The position numbers and the translations under genes were made by a program. 53,222 nt of DNA from the NCBI GenBank assembly GCA_021324795.1, contig JAJPIK010000088.1, positions 1 to 53,222 on the forward strand. Direction: 5' to 3'. Every line of letters begins with the position of its first letter. Within the stretch, counting starts at the first letter, position 1. This document shows, one piece after another, positions 36,304-43,658 of this stretch. The notes beneath the pieces were generated by a model. It searched no databases. It saw nothing but the letters and a program-made list of their open reading frames with translations, and had not been told where the DNA came from. The stretch comes from Chloroflexota bacterium (GTDB taxonomy: Bacteria > Chloroflexota > UBA6077 > FW602-bin22 > CADDYW01).

Positions 36304-37608
36304 TCAGTCAGTGCCAGGAGAAGCATCCGTCAGGTCAGCAAAGCGCTCGAAGAAATCAGGAAATGTTTTCGCGACGCACGCGGGATTGGCGATTCGCAGC
36401 CCGGGCACGCGCAAACCGGTCACCGCGAAGCTCATAGCCATTCGATGGTCGTCGTAGGTTTCGATGGTCGCCGCCTTCAGCACAGATGGCTGGATCTCCC
36501 ACCCGTCCGCCGTTTCCTGTACATTGCCACTCAGGCGCTTCAGTTCAGTCGTTACCGCTCGAAGACGATCGGTTTCTTTGAGACGGATGTGGCCGATTCC
36601 CCGGATCCGCACCGGGCTGTCAGCAAAGGGAGCGATCGCCGCCAGCGTTTGGGCCACGTCGGATAGCTCGCTCATGTCGACGTCGATGCCGTGAAGCTGA
36701 TCAGGGCCGCGTAGCTCGATCCAATCAGCGGCCCAGGTTACCTGACAGCCCATTTTTTCGAGGATCTGGGCCAGGCGGAGGTCGCCCTGAGCGGAAGACT
36801 TGCCCAGTGAAGCGATGCGAACCCGTCCAGAGGTGATCGCGGCTGCAGCCAGGAAGTAAGACGCCGCGCTCGCGTCAGGTTCGACGGCATACTGGCGAGC
36901 GTGATACCGCTGCTGACCGGGCACATGAATGCGTTGATAGTTCTCAATGACCGCACTCGCGCCAAACACCCGCATGACGCTTGCCGTGAGGTCAACGTAT
37001 GGTTTCGAGACAAGATCGCCTTCGATGATGAGCTCAATGCCCCGCCTGGTCATCGGTGCGACCATCATCAAGGCGCTGATGAATTGACTACTGATGTGGC
37101 CAGGGATGGTAACGGCACCACCAATCAGCCCGCGGCTGGTCACAAGCACCGGAGGGCAGCCGTTGTTCTCTTCACTGCGTGCGTCAACGCCGAGCTGTTG
37201 GAGTGCGTCTAAGAGGGGACCAATTGGCCGTTCGTGCATCCGTTTGACGCCGTCGATTCGATAGCGGCCGTTGCCCAGCGCAACGTAGGCGGTGAGAAAT
37301 CGCGCAGCGGTGCCGGCGTTGCCGACAAAGAGGTTGGCCAGTTCGGCCGGAGGTGGACCGCCAATTCCCGCCACGCGAATCTCTTCAGCCTCGGGGTTTG
37401 CCTCGATCGAAATGCCCAGCGACTGAAGTGCGCCGATCATGTATCGCGTATCATCGCTGAAAAGCGCGTGGGATAGGATTGACTCACCGTTGGCAAGTGC
37501 GGCAACGAGGAGCGCACGGTTCGTGTAGCTCTTCGAACCGGGTAGGTGAATGTTGGCGTCAATCGGGCGCGTCGCGGGAACGATTTCCACGACCTCGACG
37601 GTCTTCAT
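36304..37608 (-). CDS. aroA: 3-phosphoshikimate 1-carboxyvinyltransferase (EPSP synthase)
   Basis: Transfers enolpyruvate from PEP to shikimate 3-phosphate, the sixth shikimate step. The 434-residue protein has LPGSKSYTNRALLVAAL at the N-terminus, VGNAGTAARFLTAYVAL (PEP-site region), VTIPGHISSQFISALMM and the late GIGHIRLKETDRLRAV and DDHRMAMSFAVTGL. ATG 37608 with AAGGAG at 7 nt is preferred over the upstream frame start at 37668. A TTGACG / TACGCT pair lies about 50-80 nt upstream. It stands alone, away from aroE and aroF-aroC. The AGTAA loop is VGNAGTAA here, close to the usual LGNAGTA. Confidence 0.96.
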   Translation of the reverse strand: MKTVEVVEIVPATRPIDANIHLPGSKSYTNRALLVAALANGESILSHALFSDDTRYMIGALQSLGISIEANPEAEEIRVAGIGGPPPAELANLFVGNAGTAARFLTAYVALGNGRYRIDGVKRMHERPIGPLLDALQQLGVDARSEENNGCPPVLVTSRGLIGGAVTIPGHISSQFISALMMVAPMTRRGIELIIEGDLVSKPYVDLTASVMRVFGASAVIENYQRIHVPGQQRYHARQYAVEPDASAASYFLAAAAITSGRVRIASLGKSSAQGDLRLAQILEKMGCQVTWAADWIELRGPDQLHGIDVDMSELSDVAQTLAAIAPFADSPVRIRGIGHIRLKETDRLRAVTTELKRLSGNVQETADGWEIQPSVLKAATIETYDDHRMAMSFAVTGLRVPGLRIANPACVAKTFPDFFERFADLTDASPGTD

Positions 37609-37752
37609 CGGTAGCTCCTTGGCAGCTCGTAGGGTACGGCCCCAACCTGCCAGGAAGCGTACCACCATTGGGTGGAGAGCGTCAATCGTGGTTAACTCAG
37701 CCTTAACTCTTTCCCCACGGTGCGGTGTTCCCTATCCCCGAGCCCATAAGGG

Positions 37753-37778
37753 AAGGAGTCAATGAAAGGAGTCAATGA
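37753..37778 (+). repeat. 13-nt tandem duplication with ribosome-site-like content
   Basis: The unit AAGGAGTCAATGA occurs twice head to tail at 37753-37765 and 37766-37778 on the plus strand, overlapping the rlpA stop codon region. Each unit has AGGAG three bases before ATG, but the only reading frame it opens is an unconvincing shadow of the rlpA gene. It is probably a small local duplication. Confidence 0.5.
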
Positions 37779-38719
37779 GATGGAATTAGGATCCGAGTAC
37801 CCGGCTGGAGCAAGCTGGGGTCCGAAATCTGATTTGCGCTTAACAAGCGGTCGACGCTCACCCCGGCGTTCTGGGCAATACCAAAGAGCGTATCGCCGGG
37901 CTGGACGGTGTACGTCTTCGGTGCGGGTGCGGCCGGGGTCTCGCTGCTCGGTATGCTCAACGTTTGTCCAGGGGCAAGGATATTCGGATCACTCAAGTTG
38001 TTGGCCGCGGCGAGACGATCGATGGCAACATCAAACTGCTGACTGATGCTGGACAAAGTATCGCCACTCTGGACAACGTAGCTGCGTGAGCTGGACGACG
38101 ATGCCGTCGATTGGGAGATCGGAGCCGGGGTAGCGGGGGGTGCCGTGAGACGAAGATTTTGGCCGACGACAATTGCATTAGGATCGCCGAGTCCATTCCA
38201 CGCGGCAAGCTGGTCGACAGCGATACCGAACTGAGTAGCAATGCCGCTGAGCGTATCCCCTGGCTGAACGGTGTACTGGGTTGCCGGTGCCGGACGTGAG
38301 CCGCGCGACGACGGGCTGGGGCGGCTCGTGATTGGATCCCCCGATGGTCCAGAAACAACTTGATAGGTGACCTGCACCCACATATCGTCGGGATTAGCAA
38401 GCTGCTTAAACGCTGCATACGATAAGTCGAGCGCTTGGCTAAAAGCACCGCGGTCTCGGACCTGGACGACAACCGATTGACCATTGAGTGGATTCGTCAC
38501 TTTCAGCCAGGTTCCCATGGGGAAGATATTCGAGGCAGTGGTAGTCGGATCATACATGTTATACGTCTGACCGTTAAACATCGTGTTGCCTTGAAAGCCA
38601 GGGCCATACCAGGTTGCCCAACCCGAATCGGCGCTAGCGAGGCCGGGAAAAGCCAAGACGAGAGCGATCGTGAGTGCGAGTATCCCCGCCCGCAACTGGT
38701 GACGACGTCGCGTGAGCAT
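37772..38719 (-). CDS. RlpA-like double-psi barrel protein with three LysM domains
   Basis: Secreted protein of 315 residues for the cell wall. A signal peptide (about 1-30, with TRRRHQLR and an AFPGLASA end) precedes an RlpA-like double-psi beta barrel (about 33-122, YGPGFQGNTMFNGQTYN...VVVQVRDRG...LDLSYAAF). Three LysM modules follow at about 148-192, 213-257 and 269-313, each starting with a QPGDTL- or QSGDTL-type motif, joined by Ser/Pro-rich linkers. RlpA-type domains are lytic transglycosylases acting on naked glycan in some bacteria, and LysM binds peptidoglycan. ATG 38719 has AGGAGG at 6 nt. A hairpin and a promoter stand just upstream. Confidence 0.9.
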   Translation of the reverse strand: MLTRRRHQLRAGILALTIALVLAFPGLASADSGWATWYGPGFQGNTMFNGQTYNMYDPTTTASNIFPMGTWLKVTNPLNGQSVVVQVRDRGAFSQALDLSYAAFKQLANPDDMWVQVTYQVVSGPSGDPITSRPSPSSRGSRPAPATQYTVQPGDTLSGIATQFGIAVDQLAAWNGLGDPNAIVVGQNLRLTAPPATPAPISQSTASSSSSRSYVVQSGDTLSSISQQFDVAIDRLAAANNLSDPNILAPGQTLSIPSSETPAAPAPKTYTVQPGDTLFGIAQNAGVSVDRLLSANQISDPSLLQPGTRILIPSH

Positions 38720-38739
38720 TCCAAACCTCCTGCCGTCTG

Positions 38740-38758
38740 GTGAGTCCGGCCGACTCAC
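38740..38758 (-). promoter_or_regulatory. Hairpin at the 5' end of the rlpA mRNA
   Basis: Arms GTGAGTC (38740-38746) and GACTCAC (38752-38758) form a perfect 7-bp stem with a CGGCC loop. The predicted transcript start from the promoter is about 38759, so the stem would sit at the very 5' end of the mRNA, just ahead of the AGGAGG site. Such 5' hairpins can protect mRNA from decay or tune initiation. Confidence 0.5.
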
Positions 38759-38765
38759 GGGAGCC

Positions 38766-38795
38766 AGGCTACCATGCGGTAGGTGTCTCTGTCAA
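38766..38795 (-). promoter_or_regulatory. Promoter of the rlpA-LysM gene
   Basis: On the minus strand TTGACA (38790-38795), an 18-nt spacer and TAGCCT (38766-38771), with TGG directly ahead of the -10. The -35 is consensus. The -10 is weaker but has the TG extension. Leader length is about 40 nt. Confidence 0.6.
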
Positions 38796-38843
38796 GGTTG
38801 GGGAATGCGGAATTCAAAATCCGAAAATCTAGATCTTCAGATT

Positions 38844-39047
38844 CTAGCTGGCGTGATCGGGGACGCGCCGCTTGAAGAAGACGACTACCCGGGGAGGGTT
38901 GCTCCCAGGCACTCCGAAGACCGTGACCATCTCCCAGCCGCGAGCGCCTCGCTCGGAGATTGTCTCGCGATGAGGGCTGCGTGGATCGCCAACCAAGCCA
39001 TTCTCGAGATCGAGGTCAGCCCACGTGTATTCCCACCGGTCGGCCAC
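38844..39047 (-). CDS. Small DUF4177-like protein
   Basis: A 67-residue soluble protein. DRWEYTWADLD at the start, ERGARGWEMVTVFGVPG in the middle and VVVFFKRRVP at the end match the layout of the small DUF4177-type family (a strand, a helix with GWE, a final strand with a basic end). The start is GTG 39045-39047 because AAGGAGG stands 5 nt upstream; the frame stays open much further to 39242. Function is unknown. It is divergent from the nucleotidyltransferase-fold gene that begins at 39158. Confidence 0.6.
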   Translation of the reverse strand: MADRWEYTWADLDLENGLVGDPRSPHRETISERGARGWEMVTVFGVPGSNPPRVVVFFKRRVPDHAS

Positions 39048-39157
39048 CGCCGCCTCCTTATATACCAGCATACCAGCCACTCTCTGTGGTCGGCAAAAAG
39101 GGTGCCGGACTGGTCCAGGTTTTGCTACCCCCTGATTCCAGCTGTCAACGAGGAGTG

Positions 39158-39760
39158 ATGACAGTGCCAGCACCGACGCGAGAAGCGCTCTTTCGGGTGC
39201 TGTCCACGGTAACGCGTGCCCTCGAACGCGAGCAGGTGCCATTTGTCGTCGGGGGTGGTCTGGCAGCCGAGGCTTATCATCTCCGCGAGACGATTAACGA
39301 CATCGACCTGTTCGTCCGACCGGCCGACGCGCCGCGAGCGCTGAGGGCGCTCGCTGACGCGGGCTTCTATACCTGGATCGAGGACCCGCGCTGGCTGTAC
39401 AAGGGCATATTAGACGGCGTAACCGTGGACATCATTTACGAGTCGACTGGCGTTGTGCACGTTGGCGATGAGACATTTCGACGCGCTCGCTGGATCGAAT
39501 TCGATCATACGAGCGTACCGATCATGCCGCCGGAGGACCTTTTTGTGATGAAGGCCGCAGCGGCAACGCCGAGCGCGCCGAAACACTGGCTCGACGCGAT
39601 CTCGCTCCTTGCCCATCAGGCGATGGATTGGCAGTATCTCGCGACGTTGGGCTCGCGTAACCCCCGCAAGGTATTGCAGGCCATTCTCCATGCCTACCAG
39701 GATGGGGTCCATGTGCCTAGCTTCGTCTTCGTTCAGCTCGCTCAAGATCTGGTCAAATAG
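39158..39760 (+). CDS. Nucleotidyltransferase-fold protein
   Basis: A 200-residue protein with the nucleotidyltransferase layout: VVGGGLAAEAYHL at about residue 30, then NDIDLFVRP with the DxD metal pair, and a third Asp in VTVDIIYE. Distant relatives include AbiEii-type and DUF6036-type proteins, so it could be an NTase of a defence or toxin system, or modify a sugar or RNA. No antitoxin-like partner is evident. ATG 39158 lies only 2 nt after AGGAG, so GTG 39164, at 8 nt, may be the true start. It overlaps the end of the convergent glycosyltransferase gene by 19 bp. Confidence 0.65.
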   Translation: MTVPAPTREALFRVLSTVTRALEREQVPFVVGGGLAAEAYHLRETINDIDLFVRPADAPRALRALADAGFYTWIEDPRWLYKGILDGVTVDIIYESTGVVHVGDETFRRARWIEFDHTSVPIMPPEDLFVMKAAAATPSAPKHWLDAISLLAHQAMDWQYLATLGSRNPRKVLQAILHAYQDGVHVPSFVFVQLAQDLVK

Positions 39761-40740
39761 CGCCGAAAGAGTGTCAGATAGCCGTCGATCATACGCTCAG
39801 TCGAAAAGTGGTTTTCCACCCGGGCACGACAGGTCGCTGGTGCGATCTCGTCTGCTCGCTCGACCGCGGTGACCATCCCCTCGACGTCGTCGACCAGAAA
39901 GCCAGTCACGCCGTCAACAATGATCTCCGGCGCCGCTCCCCGTCGGAAAGCGATTGGCGGCGTGCCACACGCCATCGATTCGGCGATAACCAGGCCGAAA
40001 GGTTCGTCCCAGCGGAGGGGAATCAACGTGGCCGCGGCACGTCCGATGAGGCGTGCTTTCTCCTCGCCTTCGATTGGACCAAGCCACTCGATTCGCCCGC
40101 CGAGGTGGGGGCGGACGTTTTGATCGAACCAGACTTGCTGGTCTTGGGGCGGCGATGGAGCGGCGAGAACCAGCCGCCTCCCCAAGCGCTGTGCGACCTC
40201 GATGGCGAGGTCGGCGCCCTTGTTGGGATGAAAGCGGCCCAGAAACAGCAGATAGTCATCGTGGGTTTCGCTGAGGGGAAGCCCGTCGACGTCGATGCCG
40301 TTGTAGACGCGACCGGCAATGTTGAGCTCGCCGAGCGTTTGGCGCTGGTGATCACTGATCGCGACGTAAGGGGCTCTGGGGTAAGCCTGAACGAGGGGGT
40401 GGATATAATGCAGAGTGGTCAGGAACGGCAAGTCGACCCGTTCGGCGAAGGCCGGCCCCGCGGCGAGACAGTGGTTATGGATCAGGTCGCAGTCCGCGAC
40501 CTCGCGAATAGCATGTTCGACATGAATCAGCTCTGACTGATCGAACGTCTGAGCCAGGCGTGTATCCGGGAAGCTGCGACATTCGGCAACACGAGCAGTA
40601 GAACCCTCGCAAGCAAATAGACGAACGTAATGGCCGCGTTGCTGGAGACCCTCTGCTAGAATACCCGCGATGCGTTCGGAAGCCCCGTAGCCTCGTGGTG
40701 GAGTGGGTAGATGCGGCGTTGAAATGATTGCGATTCTCAC
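39742..40740 (-). CDS. Glycosyltransferase, family 4 type
   Basis: GT-B fold glycosyltransferase of 332 residues. The N-terminal domain starts RIAIISTPHLPTPPRGYGASER. The C-terminal donor domain has LLFLGRFHPNKGADLAIEVAQRL, then EPFGLVIAESMACGTPPIAFRRGAAPEIIVDG with the EX7E pattern of retaining GT4 enzymes. The GTG at 40738-40740 is chosen because the fold begins there; 37 residues of frame lie upstream. It is divergent from the gmhB-like gene. The acceptor is unknown: nearby heptose and GT2-like genes suggest a surface glycan. Confidence 0.85.
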   Translation of the reverse strand: MRIAIISTPHLPTPPRGYGASERIAGILAEGLQQRGHYVRLFACEGSTARVAECRSFPDTRLAQTFDQSELIHVEHAIREVADCDLIHNHCLAAGPAFAERVDLPFLTTLHYIHPLVQAYPRAPYVAISDHQRQTLGELNIAGRVYNGIDVDGLPLSETHDDYLLFLGRFHPNKGADLAIEVAQRLGRRLVLAAPSPPQDQQVWFDQNVRPHLGGRIEWLGPIEGEEKARLIGRAAATLIPLRWDEPFGLVIAESMACGTPPIAFRRGAAPEIIVDGVTGFLVDDVEGMVTAVERADEIAPATCRARVENHFSTERMIDGYLTLFRRYLTRS

Positions 40741-40893
40741 CGTGCTCTGAGCCTTGCAGAAGTAGTTCAAAGAGGACAGCAATCCTTGTGCCGAGGCTGA
40801 TGGGTAGCGCACGCGGATGGTCGGGAGGATGAACGGCACTGAACCTGCCAATCAAATTGAGCGTGGTCGTTGGTGGATGAATAAGGAAAGGTG

Positions 40894-41517
40894 ATGCTGA
40901 CTCGAACTGAGACGATGACCAGAGGAAGCACGATCCTGGCCTGCGAGAATGGGGACTTTGTTCAGCCGGCCGTGGGCCGCGTCCCGGCGGTCTTTCTCGA
41001 CCGGGACGGAACGTTGATTGTCGACAAGCCGTATTTAGCCGTGCCCGACGACGTCGAGATCTTGCCGGGAGTCGTCGACGGGTTGCGGGCATTACAGGCG
41101 GCCGGATATCTCCTTGTCGTCGTGACCAATCAATCCGGGGTCGCACGCGGTTATTTTGACGTTGACGCGGTGATTCAGGTTCACGAACGTATCAAGGAGC
41201 TACTGACCCGGCACGATGTTAGCATCGCCGCTTTCTATTTCTGCCCCCACCACCTCGAAGGCACGGTCGAGCCGTGGATTCGCCGCTGTCCGTTCCGTAA
41301 GCCAGGACCGGGAATGCTCTGGCGCGCTGCCGCGGATTGGTCGATAGATCTCAAGCGGTCCTGGATGGTCGGAAACGCCCACCTCGATATCGCGGCAGGA
41401 CGGGCTGCTGGCTGCCAGGGGATTCTCGTGGGAACTTTATCGGGAGTCGGATTTGCCGAAGCTGCCCGAGCAATCAGCGCACGAGCGCACGCGACGGTTC
41501 CGCGTGATTGGCCGTGA
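40894..41517 (+). CDS. gmhB: GmhB-like HAD phosphatase (heptose bisphosphate phosphatase family), altered metal site
   Basis: By family, removes the 7-phosphate of D-glycero-D-manno-heptose 1,7-bisphosphate. HAD motifs are VFLDRDGTLIVDKPY (Asp-36, Asp-38), VTNQSGVARG, RRCPFRKPGPG and MVGNAHLDIAAG. Two odd points: the motif-IV first Asp (usual VGDxxxD) is Asn-161, and the zinc site, normally Cys-x-His with Cys-x-Cys, reads CPH at 117-119 and CPF at 132-134, losing one Cys. Activity may be altered or the metal site may differ. ATG 40894 sits at better distance from AAGGAA than GTG 40891. Its end overlaps hldA by 81 bp in convergent orientation. Confidence 0.8.
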   Translation: MLTRTETMTRGSTILACENGDFVQPAVGRVPAVFLDRDGTLIVDKPYLAVPDDVEILPGVVDGLRALQAAGYLLVVVTNQSGVARGYFDVDAVIQVHERIKELLTRHDVSIAAFYFCPHHLEGTVEPWIRRCPFRKPGPGMLWRAAADWSIDLKRSWMVGNAHLDIAAGRAAGCQGILVGTLSGVGFAEAARAISARAHATVPRDWP

Positions 41518-42504
41518 AGGGAAGATCTCACTCAACTCCTCGGGGCTAATCGCGACCGCGCCGGCTTTGCGCACGGCCAGGCCTGCTGCCGCGTTCGCCA
41601 AGCGCGCGGCCTCGGCAAACGAGAGACCGGCGGCGACGGACACCGCGAAAACGCTTGCCACGGTATCGCCAGCACCAGTGACGTCGGCAACGTCGCGACT
41701 GCTGGCCGGAAAGCTCAATGGTGCCGTCCCCGGTTGCAGGAGGGTCATGCCGTGCTCGCCTTGGGTAATGATCGCTGCCTCTAAGCCGAGCTGGTCGAAG
41801 AAGAATCGCTGGGCATCGAGCAACGAAGCGGTCGTGAATTCAGGAATGCCGAGGGCTTGGGCCGCTTCGAGTTGATTTGGGGTAATCGCCGTCGCACCAG
41901 TATAACGCGAATAGTCGGGACCTTTGGGATCGACGATCACTGGCTTCCCATCCTCACGACAGCGCCGAATCACTTCGGCGCAGATTGTGCGTGAGAGAAC
42001 TCCCTTGGCGTAGTCAGAAAGAATGACCACATCAGCCGGCAAGCTAGCCGAAAAACGAGCGAGAATCAGCTCGACCTGCGCGGTGTCTAGCCAGTCAGTC
42101 ACCTCGCGGTCGACTCGGACGATCTGTTGTCCCTGAGCAACGACTCGTGTCTTGACCGTGGTCGGAAGATTAGCCGAGGTCACCAATCTCCCGCAGTCGA
42201 GCCCGATTCCCTCGAGCACCGCGCGCAAACGCTCACCGTCCGGATCGACACCGATGCGGCCAATGATTGTCGTGGCGGCGCCAAGCCGGCGGACGTTGGC
42301 GGCGACGTTCGCCGCGCCGCCGGGGCGCTCAAAGGTGCGATCGACCTCGACAATGGGAACCGGCGCCTCGGGACTAATCCGCCGAACTCGGCCAGAAATG
42401 TATCGGTCGAGCATGAGGTCGCCGACGATGATAACTCGTAGTCCGGCGATCTGCCGGAGCAATTCTTCCGTGGCAAGAATCATCTCGCCGAGAAGAAGAG
42501 GCAC
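41437..42504 (-). CDS. HldA-type heptose 7-phosphate kinase (RfaE domain I, PfkB family)
   Basis: PfkB sugar kinase closest to the kinase half of HldE, which makes heptose 1,7-bisphosphate. Recognised blocks are GDLMLDRYISGRVRRISPEA then PVPIVEVD, PGGAANVAANVRRLGA, VDPKGPDYSRY and the catalytic DVTGAGDTVASVF. The cytidylyltransferase-like second half of HldE is absent, so an HldC-type enzyme would be expected elsewhere. The last 26 residues (after EIFPSRPI) look non-conserved and lie in the overlap with gmhB. The start is GTG 42504 or ATG 42483. It follows the GT2-like gene by 18 nt and probably shares its promoter. Confidence 0.82.
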   Translation of the reverse strand: MPLLLGEMILATEELLRQIAGLRVIIVGDLMLDRYISGRVRRISPEAPVPIVEVDRTFERPGGAANVAANVRRLGAATTIIGRIGVDPDGERLRAVLEGIGLDCGRLVTSANLPTTVKTRVVAQGQQIVRVDREVTDWLDTAQVELILARFSASLPADVVILSDYAKGVLSRTICAEVIRRCREDGKPVIVDPKGPDYSRYTGATAITPNQLEAAQALGIPEFTTASLLDAQRFFFDQLGLEAAIITQGEHGMTLLQPGTAPLSFPASSRDVADVTGAGDTVASVFAVSVAAGLSFAEAARLANAAAGLAVRKAGAVAISPEELSEIFPSRPITRNRRVRSCADCSGSFGKSDSR

Positions 42505-42522
42505 AGGGCGTGCCAGGATCGT

Positions 42523-43383
42523 TCAGGCGCCGAAGCGGAAGGCGCGGCGCGCCCAGCGCGTCCACCGAGAAATAGGGGCGGGCCGCGCCACAACCGTGGA
42601 GGTTGAGATCACTGGCGCCTGCTGGACTGTCCCGGATCGGACGCGCTCGACCAGCTCGCGGGCAACCAGGCGTGATCGTGCGACAACTGTTCGCTCTTCG
42701 TCAATCCAATGCTTATCTTCCTTGTAGTCTAAGTGATAGGTGATCGTGTCCTCTTGACGAAGGCAGGTTCGGTTGAGCACTTCGAACAAAGCGGTTAGGA
42801 ACGCGGTTTCCCAGACCTTCTGATCTGATTTGCGCTTGTCGAGCACGTCCACCGTCGTTTCATAATAGGCGAGAAGGACGCGGTGAACGAGCTCGTCCTG
42901 ATAGATCAGCGACCCCGGTGAATATTGGGGTCGATTGGCCGGGCCAGCATCGAGGTTGGGCGAGTTTTTGCAGATCGGGCTGATGTAGCCATACGTGCCC
43001 TGGTTTTGCGCCGTGGCAACCAAATTTTTCAAAGCCACGGACGGCATGACGACGTCGTCGTCCATCAGGCAGAGATGTCGTCCGGGCAAAGCTTGGATAA
43101 GGCGCCTCTTACCAGCCGAAAAGGCGAGGTCAGACTCACCGGCAAAATCGTAATGGCAGAGGATTCCTCGATCGCCAGCCAGGCGAAGGGCAAACCGGAC
43201 GTCTTCACGATTGATAACCGGACGCTCCGAGGTATCGACGACGTAGATGCGCACGGTTACCGTCTCTTGAAGCAAAAGGCTGGCGAGCACCATCCCCAGT
43301 GTCGCCTTTCCTTTCGTGAGAATACCGATATCGATACCGCCGTCCTCTGAATCCATCGGTTCGGCGTGATCGTTCTCTGTCAA
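42523..43383 (-). CDS. GT2-like glycosyltransferase
   Basis: Protein of 286 residues resembling family 2 glycosyltransferases. It opens with DIGILTKGKATLGMVLASLLLQ, as the nucleotide-sugar fold does, and has a DDD motif in CLMDDDVVMPSVAL near residue 109, the expected metal site. EKFWETAFL-like and RQEDTITYHLDYKEDKHW segments follow, and the C-terminus is basic (SRWTRWARRAFRFGA), perhaps for membrane contact. There is no transmembrane helix. The start is TTG 43383 (the open frame) or ATG 43356; neither has a strong ribosome site. A good promoter lies about 130 nt upstream. Confidence 0.7.
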   Translation of the reverse strand: MTENDHAEPMDSEDGGIDIGILTKGKATLGMVLASLLLQETVTVRIYVVDTSERPVINREDVRFALRLAGDRGILCHYDFAGESDLAFSAGKRRLIQALPGRHLCLMDDDVVMPSVALKNLVATAQNQGTYGYISPICKNSPNLDAGPANRPQYSPGSLIYQDELVHRVLLAYYETTVDVLDKRKSDQKVWETAFLTALFEVLNRTCLRQEDTITYHLDYKEDKHWIDEERTVVARSRLVARELVERVRSGTVQQAPVISTSTVVARPAPISRWTRWARRAFRFGA

Positions 43384-43517
43384 AGTCTTGATTCCACTCT
43401 CCTATACTTGCGTGCTCGATTGATTCAGCCTGGGAGGGCAGTTTTCGTTCCAACTTTCATGTTGCCGAGGAGGGGTGACCGAGTGCTAGCGGCAACAGCC
43501 AATTGTCGCTTGCTCGA

Positions 43518-43546
43518 ACTATACCAGAAGCGAGCGAGCCTCGCAA
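43518..43546 (-). promoter_or_regulatory. Promoter of the GT2-like gene and hldA
   Basis: On the minus strand TTGCGA (43541-43546), a 17-nt spacer and TATAGT (43518-43523), with TGG just before the -10. The leader would be about 130 nt. It is back to back with the lysC promoter. Confidence 0.6.
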
Positions 43547-43613
43547 TGGAACAGGAGGCCAATTTGACGTCATGCTTATTCACAGCGACACTATCATCAG
43601 AAGATGACAACTG

Positions 43614-43622
43614 TGATAAAAT
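43614..43622 (+). promoter_or_regulatory. Extended -10 promoter for lysC
   Basis: TGATAAAAT (extended -10, hexamer TAAAAT at 43617-43622) lies 37 nt before the lysC ATG. The -35 position is weak (TCATCA at 17 nt spacing). Confidence 0.5.
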
Positions 43623-43658
43623 CTTCCGCCGTCGAGCACGAAGGAGACGAAGGATCGC

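Noticed and set aside
36016..36666. 216-residue plus-strand open frame spanning the peptidase-aroA gap
   Set aside because: Most of it is antisense to aroA and the peptidase, and the rest is the repeat-like block.
37762..38046. 94-residue plus-strand frame starting at the tandem AGGAG/ATG unit
   Set aside because: It has two ribosome-site-like starts but runs antisense through rlpA, has a biased Arg/Ser composition and no family resemblance.
39808..40536. 242-residue plus-strand open frame opposite the GT4 gene
   Set aside because: It is an antisense shadow; the GT4 reading has the complete donor-site pattern.
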